Shown piece by piece: positions 6,820 through 14,433 of a DNA stretch of 16,857 nucleotides. Source of the DNA: Lachnospiraceae bacterium (GTDB lineage: Bacteria > Bacillota > Clostridia > Lachnospirales > Lachnospiraceae); assembly GCA_015057205.1 (NCBI GenBank), contig SVEW01000043.1:1-16857 (forward strand), written 5' to 3'. Below the pieces are notes generated by a model. It saw only the letters and a program-made list of their open reading frames with translations. It ran no database searches and was not told the origin of the DNA. The position numbers and the translations under genes are program-made. Position 1 is the stretch's first letter. Every line of letters starts with the position of its first letter.

Positions 6820-8142
6820 CTAAAATCTTTCTACGCCATCTTTGGATACGCGTGCGAAAATGAGTGGTTCCTCCTTCGCCGGTGTATCGGAAATGGTGAC
6901 ACTTTCTGTATATCGTTTCGCAGCTGCTGCAAAAAGTTCCTCTTTGTTAGCATATAAGGTAGCAAGACAATCGCCTGCCTTCACCTTATCGCCTACCTTT
7001 GCATGTAAAATAATACCTGCTGCGTAATCGATCACGCTCTCTTTGGTCTCTCTACCTGCACCAAGCATTGCAGATGCAACTCCACAACCCTCGGTATTCA
7101 TATGTGTAATGAAACCATCTCGTTCTGCCTTCACCTCATAGGAATAAGCAGCCTTTTCAAATTTCTCGGTATCAAAGATGTAGCTTGCATCACCATGCTG
7201 TGCTTCTACCATCTTGCCAAATGCTTCTAAAGCAGTTCCATCTTCTATACGCGCCTTCGCCATCGCCTTACACTCTTCCAATGTACCTTTCTTAGCCAGA
7301 TACAACATGTTACCTGCAAGGTTGATGCATACTTCTGTTAAATCCGCCGGACCTTCCCCTTTCAGGGTCTTCACAGCCTCAATTACTTCTAAGCTATTGC
7401 CAATGTAATTACCAAGCGGAATATCCATATCTGTAATCAGTGCAACGGTACTTCTTCCGGCATTCTCTCCAATGGCTACCATTTCTTTTGCTAATGCAAT
7501 TGAGTCATCCACTGTCTTCATAAAAGCGCCGCTTCCTGTCTTAACATCCAACAAAATGCAATCGCTTCCTGCCGCCAACTTCTTGCCCATAATGGATACC
7601 GCAATCAACGGAATGGAATCAATGGTTGCCGTTACATCACGTAAAGCATATAATTTCTTATCCGCCGGAGTCATGTTTCCCGACTGACCGATAACGCTTA
7701 ATCCTGCTTTATTAACTGTGGCAAAAAATTCTTCTCTGCTTAAGGATGTCTCAAATCCCGGAATAGCTTCTAACTTATCTATTGTTCCGCCGGTGTGACC
7801 TAAGCCTCGACCGGACATCTTTGCAACTTTAACCCCGCAAGATGCAACAATCGGTGCAATAATCATGGTTGTCTTATCACCAACACCACCGGTTGAATGC
7901 TTGTCTACTTTAATTCCTTCAATACCTGACAAATCAACCATATCTCCGGAATGTGCTACTGCCTGGGTCATTGCCAGAGTTTCTTCCTCTGTCATTCCCT
8001 GAAAATAAACCGCCATTAAAAATGCTGACATCTGATAATCCGGAATATCTCCGTTCACATAAGAAGTAATCATGTAATCAATTTCTTCTTTCGTCAATGT
8101 TCCGCCATTTCTCTTCTTGGCGATCAAATCATACATTCTCAC
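6820..8142 (-). CDS. pdp: Pyrimidine-nucleoside phosphorylase
   Basis: The enzyme phosphorolyses uridine, deoxyuridine and thymidine to the base and (deoxy)ribose-1-phosphate. The sequence shows the glycosyltransferase family 3 architecture: a small helical N-terminal domain, the phosphate-binding motif DKHSTGGVGDKTT, the signature SGRGLGHTGGTIDKLEAIPGF (19-20 residues around 110-130), and a C-terminal domain with the EVKAERDGFI lipoyl-like strand region. The length of about 440 residues is normal. There are three in-frame starts: GTG 8148, GTG 8142 and ATG 8136. GTG 8142 gives MRMYDLIAKKRNG, matching the usual N-terminus, and lies 9-11 nt after AAAGGAAG, so it is preferred. It sits between nupQ and deoC. 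Whether it also uses cytidine is not expected, since cdd is in the same operon. Confidence 0.95.
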   Translation of the reverse strand: MRMYDLIAKKRNGGTLTKEEIDYMITSYVNGDIPDYQMSAFLMAVYFQGMTEEETLAMTQAVAHSGDMVDLSGIEGIKVDKHSTGGVGDKTTMIIAPIVASCGVKVAKMSGRGLGHTGGTIDKLEAIPGFETSLSREEFFATVNKAGLSVIGQSGNMTPADKKLYALRDVTATIDSIPLIAVSIMGKKLAAGSDCILLDVKTGSGAFMKTVDDSIALAKEMVAIGENAGRSTVALITDMDIPLGNYIGNSLEVIEAVKTLKGEGPADLTEVCINLAGNMLYLAKKGTLEECKAMAKARIEDGTALEAFGKMVEAQHGDASYIFDTEKFEKAAYSYEVKAERDGFITHMNTEGCGVASAMLGAGRETKESVIDYAAGIILHAKVGDKVKAGDCLATLYANKEELFAAAAKRYTESVTISDTPAKEEPLIFARVSKDGVERF

Positions 8143-8162
8143 AACCACATACTTCCTTTCTC

Positions 8163-9116
8163 TTAGCGCGCTCCCTTATCATATGGGATACCTTCTGCCT
8201 TCGGAGCCTGAGAACTCTTAGAGGTGAAGATAAGCACGATTAATGTTGCAATATACGGAATCATCTTATACACATCATTCGGAAGTCCCAATCCTTTTAA
8301 GAATGGTACACTGGTGTACGCACTTGCCATCGTCTTCATAACACCAAAGAAGAACGCAGCGCCAAGGATCTTACCACTTCTCCACTGACCGAAAATCATA
8401 ACGGCCAACGCTAAGAATCCGTAACCGGCAACTGTTGCATTAAAGTTCGTAGAAGTTGGTACTACAAATACCAATCCACCAACGCCACCTAAGAAACCGG
8501 AAATGATAACACCTGCATAACGGATTCTTCCAACTTTAACACCAACAGAGTCAGCTGCGCCCGGATGCTCACCACAGGCACGAAGACGAAGACCAAATCT
8601 TGTCTTAGCAATTACAAATGCCGCAATCACATAAAGAAGAATTCCAACGTACGTCGTTAAGTAAGTATTCTTAAAGAACATATCTCCAATTACCGGAATA
8701 TCACCAAGTACCGGCACCGATGGAATCCGGAATGTATCCTCAAATGGAATCTGCTGAACACCGTTTAACATACGTGCAGCGAAAATTACAAACGCCGGTG
8801 CAAACAGGTTCAACGCAGTACCACTAATTGTCTGATCTGCTTTCATATTAATGGAAGCAAACGCATGTAACAGGGAAAATACCATACCGGTTATACCGGC
8901 AATCAAAATTGCTAAAATCAAAAGTCCCTGACCGGACATGGAATCACCCATTTCACTAATAAACAAGATACCGGTAAAGGCTCCCATGACCATAATTCCT
9001 TCTAAGGCGATGTTAATAACACCGCTTCGCTCTGCATACATACCACCAATGGCAACCAAAAGAAGCGGAATTGCAAAGAACATGGTCTGCTGCACTACAA
9101 AATAAAATACATCCAT
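8163..9116 (-). CDS. nupQ: Nucleoside ABC transporter permease, NupQ type
   Basis: The 317-residue protein is an inner-membrane permease of the BPD_transp_2 (branched-chain amino acid/sugar) type with about eight to nine hydrophobic segments. The early motif GGMYAERSGVINIALEGIMVMGAF is characteristic of the second permease of BMP-dependent nucleoside importers. The coupling region RACGEHPGAADSVGV contacts the ATPase in this family. It pairs with NupP and with the duplicated ATPase NupO to bring nucleosides into the cytoplasm. The ATG at 9116 follows the nupP stop by two bases, with AAAGGGGAT inside the end of nupP as ribosome binding site, so translation is coupled. The pdp gene follows 20 nt after its stop. 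Confidence 0.93.
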   Translation of the reverse strand: MDVFYFVVQQTMFFAIPLLLVAIGGMYAERSGVINIALEGIMVMGAFTGILFISEMGDSMSGQGLLILAILIAGITGMVFSLLHAFASINMKADQTISGTALNLFAPAFVIFAARMLNGVQQIPFEDTFRIPSVPVLGDIPVIGDMFFKNTYLTTYVGILLYVIAAFVIAKTRFGLRLRACGEHPGAADSVGVKVGRIRYAGVIISGFLGGVGGLVFVVPTSTNFNATVAGYGFLALAVMIFGQWRSGKILGAAFFFGVMKTMASAYTSVPFLKGLGLPNDVYKMIPYIATLIVLIFTSKSSQAPKAEGIPYDKGAR

Positions 9117-9118
9117 CT

Positions 9119-10213
9119 CTATTTATCCCCTTTCTTTCTAGCCATTTTCACTTTATTAATAAACATCTTAATCAATAAGGATAATGCTCCACAGTAAATA
9201 ATGGAAGCAGTAATAATATCCACAACCTCAGGCGGATATCCACAAAGCTGCATGTTTCCGCCACCTACAGTGATGTGTGCAATAAACAATCCCGCGAACA
9301 ATACACCAATTGGATTCGACATACCAAGAAGTGCAACGGAAATACCCGTAAATCCTTCGTTAGCAATTACATCCACTACCTGGATAAATTTACCGGATCC
9401 GGATAAGTAAAGAAGTGCACCACCAAGTCCGGATAAAGCACCGGCAATTACCATGGAAAGCACAATGTCAAGTTTTGAATTAATACCTGCATATTTGGTA
9501 GCATCTTTATTCTTACCACATGCCTTTAATTCATAACCAAACGTGGTTTTATTCAAAACAACATAAACAACAATGACTGCAATAATCGCAATAACAATAC
9601 CAAGGTTTACGCTACTGTTTCCAAAAAACTCACCAATTCCTGCACTTGGTACATCAGCTGTCTTCTGTACAGCCATGGTACGATTTCTAACCTGGTCATA
9701 AATGTTACGGCGAATCAAAAGGTTCGTAGCATACATTCCGATATAGTTCATCATGATACAAGTAATAACTTCGTTCACGTTAAAGTATGCCTTCAACAGA
9801 CCCGGAATCAATCCAAACAGTGCACCAACTGCAATAGCAGCCAACAAACCAACTATCCAATGGGCACCACCAAGTCCGGTACATTTTACACCAATATAAA
9901 TTGCTACAAAAGCACCTGCCGTAAACTGTCCGCTGGCTCCAATGTTGAACAAACCGGTTTTAAACGCAAATCCAACCGATAAACCGGTCAAAATAATCGG
10001 TGTTGCAATATAAAGCGTCTTACCGATTCCATTCATGCCATTGCTAAAACCACCCTGCAAAATAGCTGAGAATCCTTCCATGGCATACTCAGAATCACTA
10101 ACTAACAATAAGATAAAACCAATCAGCAAACCTGCTACAATTGCTAAGATTGCCGAAATAAAATTTGTAAATCCTTCGGAGGTCCAAAAGCTTTCCGTAT
10201 TCTTCTTATTCAC
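9119..10213 (-). CDS. nupP: Nucleoside ABC transporter permease, NupP type
   Basis: The 364-residue permease has about nine to ten hydrophobic segments and family motifs GLSVGFAFKTGLFNIGASGQFTAG (near 85-105), NVNEVITCIMMNYIG and the ATPase-contact region KACGKNKDATKYAGI. It is the larger permease of a NupOPQ-type nucleoside importer. The frame is open upstream, but the likely start is the GTG at 10213, preceded by AAAGGAGGT seven bases away. This start overlaps the last codons of nupO by 8 nt (GTGAATAA), a common sign of translational coupling. A start further upstream would put a basic, unrelated 19-residue stretch encoded inside nupO onto the protein. Together with NupQ it forms the membrane channel. 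Confidence 0.93.
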   Translation of the reverse strand: MNKKNTESFWTSEGFTNFISAILAIVAGLLIGFILLLVSDSEYAMEGFSAILQGGFSNGMNGIGKTLYIATPIILTGLSVGFAFKTGLFNIGASGQFTAGAFVAIYIGVKCTGLGGAHWIVGLLAAIAVGALFGLIPGLLKAYFNVNEVITCIMMNYIGMYATNLLIRRNIYDQVRNRTMAVQKTADVPSAGIGEFFGNSSVNLGIVIAIIAVIVVYVVLNKTTFGYELKACGKNKDATKYAGINSKLDIVLSMVIAGALSGLGGALLYLSGSGKFIQVVDVIANEGFTGISVALLGMSNPIGVLFAGLFIAHITVGGGNMQLCGYPPEVVDIITASIIYCGALSLLIKMFINKVKMARKKGDK

Positions 10214-11753
10214 CGTCTTTACCTCCTTTGTGCATATCCTGTTTCTTCGTGCCGGCCATGTAAAGACCAAGCTCCTGAACCGTTACTTCCTCCGGTTTCA
10301 CATCAGCAACCAACTCACCTTCGTACATAACCACAATACGGTCGCTGACATTCATTACTTCATCTAACTCAAGAGAGATTAAAAGCACAGCCTTACCGGC
10401 ATCACGCTGCTTAATCAACTGTTTGTGAATATACTCAATCGCACCAACATCAAGACCTCGAACCGGCTGTACAGCTACAACAAGTTCCGGATCACGGTCA
10501 AGCTCTCTGGCAATGATTGCCTTCTGCTGGTTACCACCGGACATACCACGTGCCATACTGGTTGGTCCCTTGGAAGAACGAATATCAAATTCTTCTATCA
10601 GGCGATTTGCGTACTTACGAATCTCACCAAAGCGGATAAATCCATGTTTCTGGAACTGCTTCTTAAAGTAGCTTTGCAAAACCAGATTCTCTTCCAATGT
10701 ATAATCAAGCACCAAACCATGTTTGTGACGATCTTCCGGAATGTGCACCATTCCTGCAAGACTACGTTTACGAATGCTATCCTTCGTAATGTCCTTACCA
10801 TTCAAAATAATCTGTCCACCATCGATTGGCTCAAGACCGGTCAAACCATATACCAAATCCGTCTGTCCATTTCCATCGATACCTGCAACACAAAGGATTT
10901 CTCCCTTGCGAACCGTAAGGGAAACATCATTTACCAGGTTCTTGCTACCATGCTTGGATTTCATAGTAAGGTTTTTCACTTCCAGAACCGCTTCGCCCGG
11001 CTTAAACTCACTCTTATCAACAACAAAGTTAACCTTACGACCAACCATCATCTCGGACATTTCTTCCTTGCTGGTCTCTGCCACATTAATCGTTCCGATA
11101 TATTTACCTTTTCTTAAAACAGAGCAACGGTCTGCTACCTGCTTAATCTCATTTAACTTATGAGTAATGAAAATAATGGACTTGCCCTCTTCCACAAGAC
11201 GCTTCATAATCTTCATTAACTCTTCAATTTCCTGAGGTGTTAACACTGCGGTTGGTTCATCGAAAATCAAAATTTCGTTGTCGCAGTAAAGCATCTTTAA
11301 AATTTCCACACGTTGCTGCATACCAACGGTAATATCCGAAATATAAGCATCCGGATCAATTTTGAAATCATACTTGTCACTCAATTCGATTACCTTCTTA
11401 CGGGCATGTTCCATTTTCAAAATGCCGCCTTTGGTAGTCTCATGACCTAACACAATGCTCTCTAATACTGTAAAATTGTGAACCAGTTTAAAATGCTGAT
11501 GCACCATACCGATTCCTAAATTGTTCGCATCAATCGGGCTATTAATCTTAACGTCCTTCCCTTTAATGCGAATGGTTCCTTCTTCCGGCTGATACAAACC
11601 GAAAAGCACACTCATCAGCGTTGACTTTCCTGCACCATTCTCACCGAGAAGTGCATGAATCTCACCCTTCTTGACCTGCAGTGTAATGTCGTCGTTTGCC
11701 TTGAACTCACCGAACTTCTTCGTTATGTGGTTCATCTCGATTACATATTCCAC
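10206..11753 (-). CDS. nupO: Nucleoside ABC transporter ATP-binding protein (duplicated), NupO type
   Basis: The 515-residue protein holds two ABC domains in tandem, as in sugar-type (CUT2/RbsA-like) importers. Domain 1 has Walker A GENGAGKST (37-45), Q-loop Gln86 in MVHQHFKLV, the family's altered signature VGMQQR (143-148) and Walker B ILIFDEPTA (Asp165, Glu166). Domain 2 has a degenerate Walker A (GIDGNGQTDL, no Lys), a normal signature SGGNQQK and Walker B LVVAVQPVRGLDVG without the catalytic Glu. Only the first domain is expected to keep full nucleotide-binding motifs, which is usual for this family. It energises NupP and NupQ. Translation starts at GTG 11753 with GGAGG six bases upstream; the cdd stop lies 19 nt away. 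The duplicated form and the BMP gene nearby point to nucleosides as cargo. Confidence 0.95.
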   Translation of the reverse strand: MEYVIEMNHITKKFGEFKANDDITLQVKKGEIHALLGENGAGKSTLMSVLFGLYQPEEGTIRIKGKDVKINSPIDANNLGIGMVHQHFKLVHNFTVLESIVLGHETTKGGILKMEHARKKVIELSDKYDFKIDPDAYISDITVGMQQRVEILKMLYCDNEILIFDEPTAVLTPQEIEELMKIMKRLVEEGKSIIFITHKLNEIKQVADRCSVLRKGKYIGTINVAETSKEEMSEMMVGRKVNFVVDKSEFKPGEAVLEVKNLTMKSKHGSKNLVNDVSLTVRKGEILCVAGIDGNGQTDLVYGLTGLEPIDGGQIILNGKDITKDSIRKRSLAGMVHIPEDRHKHGLVLDYTLEENLVLQSYFKKQFQKHGFIRFGEIRKYANRLIEEFDIRSSKGPTSMARGMSGGNQQKAIIARELDRDPELVVAVQPVRGLDVGAIEYIHKQLIKQRDAGKAVLLISLELDEVMNVSDRIVVMYEGELVADVKPEEVTVQELGLYMAGTKKQDMHKGGKDGE

Positions 11754-11772
11754 CTCGTACCTCCTCTTTCTT

Positions 11773-12195
11773 CTATCCTAACAAATCTTCCGGCCCAAAA
11801 CTCTGCGGAAGCATCTGCTCCAATGTATAGGTTCTAAAATGTTCTTCATCCGAAGCTACAATAACCTCAAAATGCTCAGGATTAGTAAACTCTCTCATCA
11901 CCTGTCGGCATACGCCGCAAGGAGAAGCATAAACCTCCGGATTCGGTTTCACACCATCCATACAACCTACAATAGCGATGGCTTCAAATTCACGTTCTCC
12001 CTCCGAAACTGCTTTAAAAAATGCAGTTCTTTCTGCACAGTTCGTCGGTGTGTAAGATGCATTTTCAATATTGCATCCTCGGTAAACCTTGCCCCCTTTT
12101 GTCAAAAGCGCCGCTCCAACCTTGTAATGTGAATACGGTGCATAAGCCATCTCCCGTGCCTTCCAGGCTTCTTTTACAAGTTCAGCTTTCTCCAT
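11773..12195 (-). CDS. cdd: Cytidine deaminase
   Basis: This 140-residue zinc enzyme deaminates cytidine and deoxycytidine to uridine and deoxyuridine. It has the small tetrameric form's motifs: NIENAS (Asn42, Glu44, nucleoside binding), NCAERTA (Cys53 zinc ligand, Glu55 proton shuttle) and SPCGVCRQ (Cys93 and Cys96 zinc ligands). The three-cysteine zinc site is that of the Bacillus-type enzyme. The length is about average. The start ATG at 12195 follows the deoB stop by 13 nt. By making uridine from cytidine it feeds Pdp, encoded four genes downstream. Confidence 0.97.
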   Translation of the reverse strand: MEKAELVKEAWKAREMAYAPYSHYKVGAALLTKGGKVYRGCNIENASYTPTNCAERTAFFKAVSEGEREFEAIAIVGCMDGVKPNPEVYASPCGVCRQVMREFTNPEHFEVIVASDEEHFRTYTLEQMLPQSFGPEDLLG

Positions 12196-12208
12196 TTATC
12201 CTGTACCT

Positions 12209-13381
12209 CTATTTCATAATCTCGTTCTTAAAAGATGTTCCGTCCGTATTGTTCGCAACACCAAAAATATCAAGAATCGTTGCTGCAATATCTGCAAATG
12301 TCTTTCTTGTTCCTACATTATGATTCTCAACGATATCTTTACCATAAATCATAAGCGGAATGTATTCTCTGGTATGATCGGTTCCTGTAAATCCAGGATC
12401 GCAACCGTGGTCAGCCGTAATCATGACAATATCCCCTTCCTGCATACCTTCCACAAACGTATGCAGCTGTTTATCAAACAGGGTTGCTGCCTTAGCATAG
12501 CCATCAATATCACGACGATGACCATATTTCATATCGAAATCAACCAGGTTTACAAAGCAAAGACCTTCAAAATCCGTCTTCAATGACTCAATAGTCTTCA
12601 CCATACCATCTTCATTATCTTTAATACGCTGGGTATGGGCAATGCCTGCGCCAGCAAAAATATCATAAATCTTACCGATACCATATGTATCGTATCCTGC
12701 TGCCAAAAGCGCCTCCAACATGGTATCCTTCGGCGGTGTCAGCGAAAAATCATGACGGTTGCTGGTCCGTGTAAAATTACCAGGCTCGCCAACAAACGGT
12801 CTTGCGATAACACGTCCCACACCGGTATCTCCCTGCAAAATCTCTCTAGCAATTTCACAGTAGCGATAAAGCTCTTCCACCGGAACAACGTCCTCATGTG
12901 CCGCAATCTGGAAAACGGAATCCGCAGATGTGTATACAATCAATGCTCCTGTTTCCATATGTTCTTTGCCATACTCGGCAATTACTTCCGTTCCGGAATA
13001 TGGCTTATTGCAAAGGGTCTTACGTCCGGTTCTTCGCTCAAATTCCTTCATAGTCTCCTCCGGGAAACCATCCGGGAAGGTCGGCAACGGTTTCGGAGAA
13101 ACAACACCTGCAATCTCCCAGTGGCCAATGGTGGTATCCTTACCCTTCGACGCTTCCTGCAATCTTGCATAGCTTCCGATGGTCGCCGGAACCTTCTGTC
13201 CAACTTCCACACCATCAATGTTGAAGAATCCCATCTTCTGCATCAATGGTACACAAAATTCCTTCGACGTAGACACGCTCTTTAAAGTATTTGCTCCAAC
13301 GTCGCCAAACTCTTCCGCATCCGGTTCATAGCCGATTCCAAAGCTGTCTAACACAATCAGAAACACTCTTCGTTTGCTCAT
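12209..13381 (-). CDS. deoB: Phosphopentomutase
   Basis: The 390-residue, manganese-dependent mutase of the alkaline phosphatase superfamily interconverts (deoxy)ribose-1-phosphate and the 5-phosphate, linking Pdp/DeoD to DeoC. The N-terminal metal site is VFLIVLDSFGIG (Asp12), the phosphorylated threonine lies in KDTTIGHWEIAG (the Thr83 of KDT by family comparison), and the C-terminal metal ligands lie in MITADHGCDPGFTGTDHTRE. A cap domain occupies about 100-225. It is the first gene of the long operon. GGAGGAACGG precedes the ATG at 13381, and the leader of about 70 nt contains an operator-like palindrome and a 9-bp inverted repeat. Confidence 0.97.
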   Translation of the reverse strand: MSKRRVFLIVLDSFGIGYEPDAEEFGDVGANTLKSVSTSKEFCVPLMQKMGFFNIDGVEVGQKVPATIGSYARLQEASKGKDTTIGHWEIAGVVSPKPLPTFPDGFPEETMKEFERRTGRKTLCNKPYSGTEVIAEYGKEHMETGALIVYTSADSVFQIAAHEDVVPVEELYRYCEIAREILQGDTGVGRVIARPFVGEPGNFTRTSNRHDFSLTPPKDTMLEALLAAGYDTYGIGKIYDIFAGAGIAHTQRIKDNEDGMVKTIESLKTDFEGLCFVNLVDFDMKYGHRRDIDGYAKAATLFDKQLHTFVEGMQEGDIVMITADHGCDPGFTGTDHTREYIPLMIYGKDIVENHNVGTRKTFADIAATILDIFGVANNTDGTSFKNEIMK

Positions 13382-13406
13382 TCTTCCGTTCCTCCATTCT
13401 TTCTAT

Positions 13407-13418
13407 GGTCATGTGTCC
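13407..13418 (-). promoter_or_regulatory. Operator-like palindrome in the deoB leader
   Basis: Minus strand GGACACATGACC fits the consensus GGWCAYRTGNCC shared with three other sites near the deoB and deoD promoters. It lies about 35-50 nt downstream of the predicted start point. It overlaps a 9-bp inverted repeat, TGTGTCCAC (13412-13420) and GTAGACACA (13425-13433), with a 4-nt spacer and one mismatch, so it may also fold as an RNA hairpin in the leader. Confidence 0.5.
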
Positions 13419-13460
13419 ACCTAAGTAGACACAGTAGTCTCTATTCTTTCTGCACCGTCT

Positions 13461-13489
13461 ATTATATGGCGAATATGTGTCTAAAAAAA
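13461..13489 (-). promoter_or_regulatory. deoB operon promoter
   Basis: The -10 box TATAAT is perfect (13461-13466). At 17-nt spacing the -35 region is only TTTTTT (13484-13489), lying in the T-run of the preceding terminator, so the promoter is poor at -35. The spacer contains AGACACAT, a half-site resembling the shared operator. A full operator copy starts immediately upstream (13490). This arrangement suggests strict regulation. Confidence 0.6.
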
Positions 13490-13530
13490 GGGCACATGTC
13501 CCTTTTTTCAAATCTTCGGTACATGTGCCC
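13483..13530 (-). terminator. Intrinsic terminator of deoD built from operator-like arms
   Basis: The inverted repeat GGGCACATGT (13490-13499) and ACATGTGCCC (13521-13530) pair over 10 bp, with two further pairs after a mismatch, around a 15-nt loop. On the minus strand it is followed by seven T (13483-13489). It lies about 70 nt after the deoD stop and just before the deoB promoter. The proximal arm is also the upstream operator copy of deoB. Confidence 0.7.
13490..13501 (-). promoter_or_regulatory. Operator-like palindrome upstream of deoB promoter
   Basis: Minus strand GGACATGTGCCC ends exactly 23 nt before the deoB -10 box. It is identical over 12 bases to the copy in the deoD leader (14328-14339) and matches the consensus GGWCAYRTGNCC. 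A one-mismatch copy on the other strand lies at 13519-13530, forming the second arm of the terminator. The cognate protein is unknown. Confidence 0.55.
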
Positions 13531-13552
13531 AATTTTCATTTCACATTTTGTT

Positions 13553-13580
13553 CAATTTACCGATGTAATGAGGTAAATTG
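13553..13580 (-). other. 9-bp hairpin just after deoD
   Basis: CAATTTACC (13553-13561) pairs perfectly with GGTAAATTG (13572-13580) around a 10-nt loop, 19 nt beyond the deoD stop. It has no T-run, so it is not a terminator by itself. It may protect the 3' end of the deoD message ahead of the terminator at 13483-13530. The 13382-13599 gap otherwise holds the deoB promoter and operators. Confidence 0.4.
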
Positions 13581-13599
13581 TGGCAGGAAGTTATCAAAC

Positions 13600-14310
13600 C
13601 TACTCTGCTGCCTCTAATGCCAATTCCATCATTTTGGTAAAGGATTTCTGTCTTTCTTCTGCTGTTGTTTCCTCATGGGTAACCATGGAATCGGAAATTG
13701 TCAGCAGGCAAGCTGCCTTCTTACCAAGGATTCTGGCATTGTTGAAAAGTGCAAAACTCTCCATCTCAACGCATTTTGCGCCATGTTCCTTCGGATAACG
13801 CTCAAAGGAACCTCTGTCTGCTTCCTGATAAAAAACATCACTACTATGAATACGCTCTACTTTGCATTCCATACCAAGTTTCTTGGCAGTTTCAATAATT
13901 CTATCGTTTAATTCTTTCGTCGGATATAAAACATCGTCTTCGCATCCACACTGTACTTTCGCGTAATTGCTCTCGCTATACGCACTCTCTGCCAAAACAA
14001 CATCATAGATGTTCAAATCCGCAGAATAAGAACCTGCAGAACCAACGCGAATAATATTTTCTACGCCATACTGACTGTACAATTCATAAGAATAAATTCC
14101 AATACTTGGCATTCCCATTCCACTGGCCATTACAGAAACTTTCTTACCCTTGTAGGTTCCTGTGTAGCCATACACGTTACGAACAGACGTTACAAGCTGT
14201 GGATTCTCAAGAAATGTCTCCGCAATAAATTTCGCACGCAGCGGATCTCCCGGCATTAAAACGGTCTTTGCAAAATCGCCGGCTTTTGCACTATTATGTG
14301 GTGTTGCCAT
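13600..14310 (-). CDS. deoD: Purine-nucleoside phosphorylase, DeoD type
   Basis: The 236-residue hexameric-type enzyme phosphorolyses inosine, guanosine, adenosine and their deoxy forms to the base and (deoxy)ribose-1-phosphate. It has the phosphate-binding GDPLRAKFIAETFL (Arg25), the conserved VRNVYGYTGTYKGKKVSVMASGMG, the RVGSAG loop, the sugar-contact motif VEMESFALF (Met-Glu) and the catalytic Asp in LLTISDSMVTHE. The length is typical. AAAGGAGG sits directly upstream of the ATG at 14310. It is transcribed separately from the long operon, by its own promoter and terminator, but shares operator-like sites with deoB, so the two units are probably co-regulated. Its product feeds DeoB. Confidence 0.97.
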   Translation of the reverse strand: MATPHNSAKAGDFAKTVLMPGDPLRAKFIAETFLENPQLVTSVRNVYGYTGTYKGKKVSVMASGMGMPSIGIYSYELYSQYGVENIIRVGSAGSYSADLNIYDVVLAESAYSESNYAKVQCGCEDDVLYPTKELNDRIIETAKKLGMECKVERIHSSDVFYQEADRGSFERYPKEHGAKCVEMESFALFNNARILGKKAACLLTISDSMVTHEETTAEERQKSFTKMMELALEAAE

Positions 14311-14327
14311 AATTCTCCTCCTTTTTC

Positions 14328-14339
14328 GGGCACATGTCC
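14328..14339 (-). promoter_or_regulatory. Operator-like palindrome in the deoD leader
   Basis: Minus strand GGACATGTGCCC is identical to the upstream deoB site and fits GGWCAYRTGNCC. It lies between the predicted transcription start and the deoD ribosome binding site. The following bases form part of a longer direct repeat: TGTCCTCCCGCT (14335-14346) and TGTCCTTCCCGCT (14375-14387). Confidence 0.5.
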
Positions 14340-14359
14340 TCCCGCTTTTTCTGCTTTGT

Positions 14360-14388
14360 AGTATAACGGAAAAGTGTCCTTCCCGCTA
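14360..14388 (-). promoter_or_regulatory. deoD promoter (-10 only clear)
   Basis: A -10 box TATACT lies at 14360-14365 on the minus strand, 49 nt upstream of the deoD ATG. No good -35 is present at 16-18 nt spacing (TAGCGG at 14383-14388). The spacer carries AAGGACACTT, matching the half-site in the deoB spacer. An operator copy starts immediately upstream at 14389. The rest of the 14311-14433 gap shows no gene and no terminator for the upstream polysaccharide gene. Confidence 0.5.
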
Positions 14389-14400
14389 GGACATATGACC
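14389..14400 (-). promoter_or_regulatory. Operator-like palindrome upstream of deoD promoter
   Basis: Minus strand GGTCATATGTCC ends exactly 23 nt before the deoD -10 box, the same distance as the corresponding deoB site. It matches GGWCAYRTGNCC and is nearly a perfect palindrome (GG-CATATG-CC core). Confidence 0.55.
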
Positions 14401-14433
14401 GATTTTGTTTCCTTTTTATCGTTACTTACTCAC

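Noticed and set aside
10425..11117. Long plus-strand open frame opposite nupO
   Set aside because: It is antisense to a clear duplicated ABC ATPase, has no ribosome binding site or recognisable domain, and reflects codon bias of the real gene.
11906..11919. 14-base match between the cloverleaf element (1285-1298) and cdd
   Set aside because: In cdd it encodes the conserved Cys-Gly-Val-Cys-Arg zinc motif, and the match is a simple self-complementary GC-rich string, so it is best explained by chance rather than as a second copy of the element.
12635..13285. Plus-strand open frame of about 216 codons opposite deoB
   Set aside because: The opposite strand encodes a full-length phosphopentomutase with all motifs; the translated product looks like random basic sequence.
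13412..13433. Possible canonical Crp site (TGTG ... CACA) in the deoB leader
   Set aside because: The distance between TGTG and CACA is 14 bases rather than the 8 of TGTGA-N6-TCACA, and the regulator's recognition helix differs from Crp.
13490..13530. Terminator for a plus-strand transcript
   Set aside because: There is no plus-strand gene in the window, and the strong T-run lies only on the minus-strand side of the hairpin.
13326..13532. Short minus-strand frame spanning the deoB start, promoter and terminator region
   Set aside because: It overlaps the deoB start in another frame, crosses a terminator and a promoter, and has no supporting ribosome binding site.
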